From Intrasporangium_A sp039812505 (GTDB lineage Bacteria; Actinomycetota; Actinomycetes; Actinomycetales; Dermatophilaceae), in assembly GCF_039812505.1 (NCBI RefSeq), contig NZ_JBDIAQ010000151.1, positions 1 to 8,419 of the forward strand: a stretch of 8,419 nt of DNA, in the 5' to 3' direction. Below are positions 1 through 5,357 of the stretch, in pieces. Under the pieces are notes generated by a model. It saw only the letters and a list, made by a program, of their open reading frames with translations. It had not been told where the DNA came from and made no database searches. The position numbers and the translations under genes are program-made. Numbering within the stretch: the stretch's first letter is position 1; each line of letters opens with the position of its first letter.

Positions 1-288
1 GTCCGCGAGGTCAAGGAGGAGACCGGCTACGACGTTCAGGTCGAGCGGGTGACGGGGCTGTACACGAACCCGCGGCATGTCATGGCGTATGACGATGGTG
101 AGGTTCGTCAGCAGTTCTCGATCGCCTTCCGGGCCAAGCTAATTGGCGGCGAGGCACGCACGAGCAGTGAGTCCAGGGCGGTGGAGTGGGTCGACCCTGC
201 CGACTTGGGGGGCCTGAAGTTGCATCCGTCGATGCGGTTGCGGATCCAGCACGCGTTAGAGGACCGGGATACCCCTTACATCGGCTAG
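1..288 (+). CDS. Nudix hydrolase, C-terminal part (5' end outside window)
   Basis: The reading frame is open from the first base and ends at TAG 286-288, giving 95 residues. The opening residues contain the second half of a Nudix box: R2-E3-V-K-E6-E7-T-G9-Y, matching the REx2EExG core whose glutamates bind the catalytic metal in enzymes that hydrolyse nucleoside diphosphates linked to another group. The glycine-led first half of the box must lie left of the window, so the true start is not visible. Residues near 60-66 (AVEWVDPADL) resemble the usual C-terminal Nudix segment that precedes the last helix. The substrate cannot be told from this fragment. It is the only gene on the plus strand and converges on the HD-domain gene, overlapping its 3' end by 33 bases. 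The family call is firm; the specific reaction is unknown. Confidence 0.88.
   Translation, partial: VREVKEETGYDVQVERVTGLYTNPRHVMAYDDGEVRQQFSIAFRAKLIGGEARTSSESRAVEWVDPADLGGLKLHPSMRLRIQHALEDRDTPYIG
256..288. other. Convergent 3' overlap of the Nudix and HD genes
   Basis: The TAG stop of the plus-strand Nudix gene (286-288) lies inside the HD gene, and the TAA stop of the minus-strand HD gene (256-258) lies inside the Nudix gene. The two coding sequences therefore share 33 bases in opposite directions. There is no room for an intergenic terminator, so each transcript must end inside the opposite gene or run on as antisense. I see no strong stem-loop followed by a T run on either side. Confidence 0.85.
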
Positions 289-822
289 ACCGAGCCGCTT
301 GGCTGCGCGAGCCGCGGCTTCCCGCAGTACGGGCCCTGACCGCTGGATCGCGCGGTGGACTGGATCGTTCTCGGGGTAGCGGGTGAGGATCTCGTCGAGC
401 CGTTCGTCGATAGTGATCGGTCGCCCGTCGGGGCTGATGGTCATGTCGACCAGCGTGAGGATGTCGGCGATGTCGCTCGGTGGTTCGGGGAACTCGGTGA
501 GCTCAGGCCCGAGGCCGCGTTCCTCGGCCTCCAACGTGGCGCCGGAGTGGTGCGCGACCAAAGAGACGACGAGATCGGTGGCGCCGATGCTGGCCAGGTA
601 TCGGGCTCCGTCGAGGGGGTGGAACCCGGTCTGCGCGATTTGTGGCGCGTAGCCGATGTCGTGCAGCCATGCGGCGGCGGCAAGGTCGATCCCGACGTTG
701 TGCGTTTGGCAGATGGCTTCGGCAGTTCGACCGACCGCTTGGACGTGGCTCCACCGCGGTTCGATGCCGGCGAGGTACCGGCGCGCCAGCTCGACTGCGG
801 GAGCGAGTCGGGGGTCGGCCAT
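256..822 (-). CDS. HD-domain metal-dependent phosphohydrolase
   Basis: This is a 188-residue soluble protein of the small HD superfamily. The expected metal ligands are visible in order: H26 in RWSHVQAV, the H54-D55 doublet in AAWLHDIGY, the pair H91-H92 in VAHHSGA, and D126 in LVDMT. HD enzymes hydrolyse phosphate esters, often of nucleotides; the substrate here is unknown. The ATG at 822 is chosen because MADPRLAPA begins the conserved helical domain. It is preceded directly by GGGGA with no well-spaced ribosome site. A GTG at 852 in the same frame, preceded by GAGGGA, would add ten residues and cannot be excluded. The longer in-frame extension up to 1062 overlaps the upstream gene and is low-complexity, so it is rejected. 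The gene lies 58 bases downstream of the 229-residue unknown gene, in the same direction, and is probably the last gene of the transcript. It overlaps the convergent Nudix gene. Confidence 0.9.
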   Translation of the reverse strand: MADPRLAPAVELARRYLAGIEPRWSHVQAVGRTAEAICQTHNVGIDLAAAAWLHDIGYAPQIAQTGFHPLDGARYLASIGATDLVVSLVAHHSGATLEAEERGLGPELTEFPEPPSDIADILTLVDMTISPDGRPITIDERLDEILTRYPENDPVHRAIQRSGPVLREAAARAAKRLGLADVRGIPVL

Positions 823-850
823 TCCCCAACGGTACTTGCCGGGATGCTGC

Positions 851-863
851 ACTCCCTCGGAGT
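851..863 (-). other. Small inverted repeat upstream of the HD gene
   Basis: In the 58-base gap between the unknown gene and the HD gene, the minus strand reads ACTCC-GAG-GGAGT, a perfect 5-base stem with a 3-base loop. It carries the only purine-rich ribosome-site-like string (GAGGGAG) in the gap, so folding could mask that site, and it is relevant to whether the HD protein starts at GTG 852 or ATG 822. A 4-base stem (GGTC/GACC) also sits at 879-890 across the end of the upstream gene. There is no T run, so it is not a convincing terminator. Confidence 0.3.
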
Positions 864-880
864 CGTGTGCACTTGAATGG

Positions 881-1570
881 TCACTCGACCCAGAGTCGTG
901 CTGCTGGCAGGGCGCGCACGGGCCGGTAGTCCCGGCCGTACTCGTGGTCGGTCCAGCGGTACCAGTGGCGTTCGGTGACGACAGGGACGACGAGGGTGCC
1001 GTCGTCTCCCATGAGCGCGGGCGCGGCGGCGCGCAGGTCGTGCTCGAGGGTACCGTCGCCACGGTCGTACACGACTCGGGCGCCGGTCAGGTGGTGGCGC
1101 CCCGGCACCTGGTGCAAGGACTCCAGGACGGGTGCGTTGTGGTTCTCGACGATGCCTTGTAGCCACGCGCTCGGTCCTGGGCTTGGCATCTCGTCCAGCA
1201 GGGCCAGCTGTTCGACCCAGACCCTCGAAATGTCGACCCAGACGCCTTGCCGCTCGCTGGTGGTGTACCAGTCGCACTCGTCAACGAGATGCACTCCGGG
1301 CTCGTGCAGGCCTGGCACGTCAGTGCGTCCGCTGGCCTGGATCCGCAGATCGGTGCGCCATCCGTACACGGCCAGCCGCCCATCTCCGTCGTAGCTGGTC
1401 ATCAGGAAGCGGGCCCTCCCGCCGAGAGGGACAGCGTCGCCAGCTCGGAGCCGTTCTACCCGCAGCGCAGGCCGCAGTTCTGCGCCGACGGCGCCTGGCT
1501 CGTGCAGGTCAAGGCCGTCGATGATGGAGCCGAACTCGCGCTCGATCTGGTCGTCGGTGTAGTCACCCAT
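881..1570 (-). CDS. Unrecognised 229-residue soluble protein
   Basis: I do not recognise a family. The protein has 229 residues, no signal peptide and no membrane segment. It starts with an acidic, probably helical segment (residues 5-22, including DDQIEREF). A segment rich in beta-prone and aromatic residues follows, with tryptophans at 71, 101, 111, 118 and 136. The C-terminal third is again aromatic (RHWYRW at 201-206) and ends in LWVE. There is one cysteine (C99 in VDECDW). ATG 1568-1570 is the first start in the frame. It lacks a good ribosome site but overlaps the end of the cell-wall hydrolase gene by 8 bases (ATGGGTGA), which suggests translation by coupling. This places it in the conjugation operon by arrangement, although it may be element cargo such as an immunity, regulatory or accessory protein. 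It is called as a gene because it fits exactly between its neighbours on the same strand. Confidence 0.8.
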   Translation of the reverse strand: MGDYTDDQIEREFGSIIDGLDLHEPGAVGAELRPALRVERLRAGDAVPLGGRARFLMTSYDGDGRLAVYGWRTDLRIQASGRTDVPGLHEPGVHLVDECDWYTTSERQGVWVDISRVWVEQLALLDEMPSPGPSAWLQGIVENHNAPVLESLHQVPGRHHLTGARVVYDRGDGTLEHDLRAAAPALMGDDGTLVVPVVTERHWYRWTDHEYGRDYRPVRALPAARLWVE

Positions 1571-2660
1571 GGCCCAAGTCTGCTGTAGGCCGTCCGACGG
1601 CGGCGAGTTCGTTGTGGAAGTAGTCGATGGTGAGGAAGTCGTGGACGACTTCGACGGTTCGGCCGGTGCGGGGTGCGTGGATCAGGCCGCCGTGTCCGTC
1701 GTAGAGGCCGACGTGGTGGTAGAAGCCGGGCGGGTCGCCGGGGGCGTGGAAGAAGAGCAGGTCCCCGGCCCGCCACGTGGCGGGCTGCAGGGGCACGTGG
1801 GGAACGGCGCCGGCTTGGGCGGTGGCCACCCGGGGCAGGTCGGTGCCGGCCTGGTGCCAGGCGTACTGGACGAGGGAGGAGCAGTCGAACCCGACCACCC
1901 CGGTACCGGTGCCGAACCCGGCGCTGGGTCCGGTGGTGGTTCCACCGCCCCAGCTGTAGGGGACCCCGACCTGGGTGAGGGCCGCGGCGACCGCCTTCCC
2001 ACCCGGGGTGTCGTCGCTGGTGTCGTGGCCGGCGGTTAGGTAGCAGTCGGCGGACAGCACGCTCGGGTCGGCGACGATCCGCGCCGCGAGGGCCTGCCAT
2101 TTGGCGTACGCGTCGGGGAAGGCGCTGGCTTGCACGGCCTGGGCCGCCCGCGTCAGGGGCATGGTTTGGTAGCCGGGGATCTGCAGCAGCCCGGGCTGGC
2201 CGGCCTGGCCGCCGGTGTAGAACATCCGCGCCGAGCCGGCGGGGTCCATCCGGGCGGCGGCCGGGCCCCAGGCGGCGCGTTGCTGGAACAGGCCGAGGCT
2301 GTCGCGGTCCCCGTAGGCCAGGTTGCGCAGGTGGGACTCCTGCAGGGCGGTGGCGATGGCGATGACCCATCCGTAGGCGGGCACGTGCAGCTCGCGGCCG
2401 ACGGCGACGATGGTGCGCGCGTTGCTGGACTGCTCGCCGGTCAGGTCGGGCAGCGCCGTGCTGGTGATCAGCCGGCTGCCTGGGCAGGCGCCGCCGGCTG
2501 GTGGGGCCTGCTGGGCGGAGGCGCCGGCGAGGGCGGCGAGCAGCGCGAGCGCGAGCACTCCGACCCCGAGCACGGGCAGGCAGACGAGCAGCAGGCGTGT
2601 GATGCGGCGCCACAGCAGGCGTTTGGCGGCGATCGCGGCCAGGACGAGCGGGGCGGGCAT
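1563..2660 (-). CDS. Two-domain peptidoglycan hydrolase (lytic transglycosylase-like + NlpC/P60), VirB1/TcpG role
   Basis: This 365-residue protein should open the cell wall locally so that the conjugation channel can cross it. The N-terminus has basic residues (K13, R15, R18, R19, R22) and then a hydrophobic segment at about 23-47, ending in ASAQQ: a signal anchor, or a signal peptide cut after ASA49. Residues about 75-197 form a lysozyme-like domain with the likely catalytic glutamate E108 in ATALQES and the downstream SLGLFQQR motif (121-128). After a short Asp/Thr/Gly linker (211-221), residues about 222-355 form an NlpC/P60 cysteine peptidase with C260 in FDCSSLV, H316 in YHHVGLY and a third polar residue at H328 (IHAP). 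Both catalytic sites look intact. The start is one base after the stop of the VirB8-like gene (TGA-C-ATG), with GAGGAG 11 bases upstream. Its 3' end overlaps the next gene by 8 bases. The enzyme class is clear; the conjugation role rests on context. Confidence 0.93.
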   Translation of the reverse strand: MPAPLVLAAIAAKRLLWRRITRLLLVCLPVLGVGVLALALLAALAGASAQQAPPAGGACPGSRLITSTALPDLTGEQSSNARTIVAVGRELHVPAYGWVIAIATALQESHLRNLAYGDRDSLGLFQQRAAWGPAAARMDPAGSARMFYTGGQAGQPGLLQIPGYQTMPLTRAAQAVQASAFPDAYAKWQALAARIVADPSVLSADCYLTAGHDTSDDTPGGKAVAAALTQVGVPYSWGGGTTTGPSAGFGTGTGVVGFDCSSLVQYAWHQAGTDLPRVATAQAGAVPHVPLQPATWRAGDLLFFHAPGDPPGFYHHVGLYDGHGGLIHAPRTGRTVEVVHDFLTIDYFHNELAAVGRPTADLGHG

Positions 2661-2661
2661 G

Positions 2662-3294
2662 TCAACCGCCGCTCCTCGACCTTGCTGGTGAGGATGAAGT
2701 CAGGCGTGGGGTGGGTGCGCCCGGAACGTCGTCGTCGGGTTCGACCTGCTCGACCAGGCACTCGCCGTGCGCCGTGACGGTGTGGAGCAGGACGGGTCCG
2801 GCGTCGGTGACGACCCGGAACGATGCGCCCGGCTTGTCGTGCACGGGTTGCGGGTCGGTCAGGACGCGGGCGGCCGGGACGCGGGACGGGTCGGTGGTGG
2901 CCAGGTCCGCCAGCAGGGAGGCGGCGGCATACGGTCTGAGACCGGCCAGCCACGCCGGCGCCGCAAGCGTGGGCCTGGCCCAGGCGCGCAGGAAAGCCTC
3001 GGCGGCCCGGGCGCAGTCGCTGGCCGGCTGCGCGGCCACCGTCTCGGTCGGCGTACTTGCTGGCGTTGCCGTGCTTGTTGCCGGTGCTGGCGAGGGCGGC
3101 GAGGACGCAGCTGGGCCGGCACTCGGCATCACCGTGGCTGGCTGCGTGGACGCGCTCGGGGCTTGGTCGGGCTGCAGGGCTGCGCCGATGCGCCCGATCC
3201 CGGCCAGTGCTGCCAGGAGCACCGCGGCGGTGATGGTCAGGTTGCGCCAGGACCAAAGTGGCCAGCGGAGCAGGCGTGTGATCAGGTCAGTCAT
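2662..3294 (-). CDS. VirB8/TcpC-like single-pass conjugation protein
   Basis: This 210-residue protein has bitopic architecture: a short cytoplasmic N-terminus rich in Arg and Trp (WPLWSWRN at 11-18), one membrane segment at about 19-39, a Pro/Ala/Ser/Thr-rich linker at about 41-91, and a compact outer domain at about 92-190. The outer domain opens with a helix (CARAAEAFLRAWARP, 94-108), then GLRPYA and a DPSRVPA turn, then beta-strand-like segments ending in LVEQVEP. This layout matches VirB8/TcpC-type channel components, which have NTF2-like domains. The fold is inferred, not proved, because sequence conservation in that family is poor. C94 and C179 both lie outside the membrane and could form a disulfide. 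The last 20 or so residues look disordered. The ATG at 3294 has an AGGTGA site five bases upstream and overlaps the VirB6-like gene by 8 bases (ATGACTGA). A longer frame extending to 3738 lies inside that gene and is a shadow. Confidence 0.8.
   Translation of the reverse strand: MTDLITRLLRWPLWSWRNLTITAAVLLAALAGIGRIGAALQPDQAPSASTQPATVMPSAGPAASSPPSPAPATSTATPASTPTETVAAQPASDCARAAEAFLRAWARPTLAAPAWLAGLRPYAAASLLADLATTDPSRVPAARVLTDPQPVHDKPGASFRVVTDAGPVLLHTVTAHGECLVEQVEPDDDVPGAPTPRLTSSSPARSRSGG
2672..2677 (-). promoter_or_regulatory. Ribosome binding site of the cell-wall hydrolase gene
   Basis: The minus strand reads GAGGAG, 11 bases before the ATG at 2660 and inside the last codons of the VirB8-like gene. 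The spacing is slightly long, but the TGA-C-ATG junction would allow reinitiation. Confidence 0.5.
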
Positions 3295-5356
3295 GGCGCT
3301 CACCTGCCTGCAGGTCCTCGGCGCGCACGAGGGTCTTGGTGGCCGGATCGTAGAACCGCTGCACGATGCCCTCGGAGGTGATCTCGTCGTTGGAGTCGTG
3401 ACGCGTGACGACGCTGGCGTCGCGTGTGCCTGGGGGCACCTCGTCGACGAGGACCCCGACCAGCGCGCTGCCGCGGCGTGGCGAGTTTGCCGGGTCGTAG
3501 AACTGCTCACGTGAGGCCCGGGACTCGGACGTGGCCGCAGCGACCGGCTCCTGGTTGATCGCCTGTCGTCCTTCGACGCTCTCGGCCTCTGCGGCCCCCA
3601 ACGCCCCTCGAGACACATGGCCAGCTCCAACGGAACGTTGCGTCTGGGGGATGGGCGCCTGCTCGGTGACGACGGCGGGTGGGTCGTCGGGTGGGCGGCT
3701 GAAGGCTTCGAGGGGCAGGTTGGTGCGGGTGACGTCACGGGCGGGCCGGTCCTCGCGTGGGTAGCGCCCGGCCTGTTCGGGGCTGGGGTCGGGTGTGGGT
3801 TGGTCGGCGTGTTCGATGCCGTCGCGGGTGGCGGTGCGCCCGATCAGGTAGTCGGTGCCGGCGCGGCGCAGCCCCCGCAGCAGCCGGTTGCCGTGCCCGG
3901 CCGGCCGGCCGAGCAGGTTGGTCAGCGACAGCAGCGGCAGCAGCAGGATGAACGCGGCGGCGGTGACGACCAGGCACAGGATCAGGGCCAGGATGCCGGA
4001 GCCGAGGCTGGTGGCGTGGGTCAGGATCGCGGAGACGAGCACGGTGTGCACGGCCGCGCCGATCCCGAACGCGGTCACGTTGATGATCGAGGCGCCGGCC
4101 ATGTTGCCGATCCGGCGCACGATCGCCGACATGGGCGCGATGATCCCGATGACGGCGGCGGCGGGGAAGAACATGACCAGCAGCCGCAGCATGACCAGCC
4201 CGGTGAACAGGAACAGGTCCGCCACGAGCCGGAACAGCGCGGTGAACGCGACCCCGAGCAGGGCCAGCAGCCCGGTCCCGGCCCGGCCTTGGGCCTTGCC
4301 CTGCAGCTGGGCGTAGGCGGCCGGGTCGGCGTCCTGGATCTGCGAGGTGGTGGCGACCCAGTCGCCCTGCTTCTGCTCGGTCATCTTCTTGACCCCGCCG
4401 GGGGTGGCCGCGGCAGTGTTCGCCTCGGCCCGGCTGAACGCGGCCTCCCGGTACAGGACCGGCCCCCATTTGGTGGCTGCGGGACTGGTGGTGTCGCCGA
4501 GCTGGCCGCGTAGCCACGCGTCGTACAGGATGCAGTCGACCAGCAGGGCGCCTTGGGCGCGGGTCGGGTCGGTGCCGGGCTGGGGCTTGGCGATGCCGGC
4601 GCTGGCCTGGTTGACGGTGCCGATGGTGGTGGTGACGGTGTGGTCGAAGAAGCTCGCGACGCGGGTCGGGTAGGCGCTGATCCCGGACAGGACGGCCAGC
4701 ACGAGCAGCGCCCAGGCGGTCGCGGAGACGATCGCGGACAGCCGCCCGTGCAGCGAGTAGCCCAGCAGCAGCACGGCGACCCCGAGCAGCGCGAGCGCGC
4801 CCCAGGGTGACCAGATCGCCTCGCGCAGCCGATGGGTGACGGTGGCCACGACCTGATCGAGTGGGGCCATGTACTGCTGCGGGTGGGCGATCTTGTTGTG
4901 CAGCCCGTTGGTGGCGGCCGCGATCGAGGTGGCGGCGCTCAGGAAGGCGTTGCCGAGGAACGTGTCGACGCTCGCGCTCAGGTCGCCGGCGGCGCCCAGG
5001 CAGCCCAGGTCGTAGGTGTTCCAGGCCAGCCCGGCGTACCCGTACTGCTCGTAGATGCTCGAGGTGGCCGGGTGCGCCCACGGGTCACCTGCCGGTGGGG
5101 GTGGGGTGGGGGCCGGGTCGAGGAAGCCGGGCAGGCCCGTGTCGGGCATCGCCGGGACCGGGGCGTCCTTGCAGTCCCACGGCGCCGTCGGCAGCGCAGG
5201 CGTCCGGGTCATAGTGGCCGGGGCGGCCGGCGCGGCCGGGGCCGCCGACGCCGACGGAGCGCAGACCAGGCCGGCCCCGATCGTCAGCACGAGTAGGACA
5301 AGCAGCCGGCGCAGCCGACGCAGCGACGCGCGACGAGGGTTGTGGTGGGTGGGCAT
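3287..5356 (-). CDS. VirB6/TrbL-like polytopic conjugation channel protein with exported N-terminal domain
   Basis: This 689-residue protein is the probable inner-membrane core of the transfer channel. A signal peptide is visible: basic residues 8-17, a hydrophobic core 18-31, and the cleavage-like SASA at 35-38, followed by an AAP-repeat stretch. Residues about 39-180 would be outside the membrane, with C62 and C119. Membrane segments are seen at about 185-201, 207-226, 362-390, 391-412, 424-446 and 452-480; between the second and third lies a polar loop of some 130 residues with C275. Residues about 485-689 form a long hydrophilic tail in which FYDPA occurs twice. Multi-pass helices beside a VirB4-type ATPase fit VirB6/TrbL/TcpH, although no signature motif proves it. 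The ATG at 5356 is preferred to GTG 5389 because it starts the signal peptide, has GAGGAGAAGG 12 bases upstream and follows the ATPase stop by one base (TGA-C-ATG). Confidence 0.82.
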   Translation of the reverse strand: MPTHHNPRRASLRRLRRLLVLLVLTIGAGLVCAPSASAAPAAPAAPATMTRTPALPTAPWDCKDAPVPAMPDTGLPGFLDPAPTPPPPAGDPWAHPATSSIYEQYGYAGLAWNTYDLGCLGAAGDLSASVDTFLGNAFLSAATSIAAATNGLHNKIAHPQQYMAPLDQVVATVTHRLREAIWSPWGALALLGVAVLLLGYSLHGRLSAIVSATAWALLVLAVLSGISAYPTRVASFFDHTVTTTIGTVNQASAGIAKPQPGTDPTRAQGALLVDCILYDAWLRGQLGDTTSPAATKWGPVLYREAAFSRAEANTAAATPGGVKKMTEQKQGDWVATTSQIQDADPAAYAQLQGKAQGRAGTGLLALLGVAFTALFRLVADLFLFTGLVMLRLLVMFFPAAAVIGIIAPMSAIVRRIGNMAGASIINVTAFGIGAAVHTVLVSAILTHATSLGSGILALILCLVVTAAAFILLLPLLSLTNLLGRPAGHGNRLLRGLRRAGTDYLIGRTATRDGIEHADQPTPDPSPEQAGRYPREDRPARDVTRTNLPLEAFSRPPDDPPAVVTEQAPIPQTQRSVGAGHVSRGALGAAEAESVEGRQAINQEPVAAATSESRASREQFYDPANSPRRGSALVGVLVDEVPPGTRDASVVTRHDSNDEITSEGIVQRFYDPATKTLVRAEDLQAGERHD
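3300..3305 (-). promoter_or_regulatory. Ribosome binding site of the VirB8-like gene
   Basis: The minus strand reads AGGTGA, then five bases, then ATG at 3294. It is the best-spaced site in the window. It lies inside the end of the VirB6-like gene and decides the start at 3294 over the longer open frame. Confidence 0.65.
3342..3360 (-). repeat. FYDPA motif, copy 2 (C-terminal) in the VirB6-like tail
   Basis: This encodes QRFYDPA (F668-A672). The 19 bases match the copy at 3489-3507 at 17 positions and lie exactly 147 bases (49 codons) away, in the same frame. The flanking sequence is not obviously repeated. Confidence 0.6.
3489..3507 (-). repeat. FYDPA motif, copy 1 in the VirB6-like tail
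   Basis: This encodes EQFYDPA (F619-A623). It is the upstream partner of the near-identical 19-base segment at 3342-3360. Both fall in the soluble C-terminal tail and are in the same reading frame. Confidence 0.6.
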
Positions 5357-5357
5357 G

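Noticed and set aside
289..330. Possible terminator of the Nudix gene
   Set aside because: The GC-rich palindromic GCCGCGGC lies inside the HD coding sequence, and there is no T run or long stem.
441..1277. Minus-strand open frame of 278 codons spanning the unknown and HD genes
   Set aside because: The product is Arg/Pro/Ser/Thr low-complexity and it overlaps two better-supported genes in another frame.
1456..2613. Minus-strand open frame of 385 codons over the cell-wall hydrolase gene
   Set aside because: It is an Arg/Pro/Ala-rich shadow frame; the hydrolase frame carries both catalytic domains intact.
3342..3507. Similarity of RFYDPA to the YD/Rhs core motif of polymorphic toxins
   Set aside because: Only the short motif matches; there are no YD repeats, no Rhs core continuation and no toxin-like domain after it, so the resemblance is probably chance.
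3735..5081. Minus-strand open frame of 448 codons within the VirB6-like gene
   Set aside because: It is an Arg/His-rich shadow of the real frame, which encodes membrane helices and a signal peptide.
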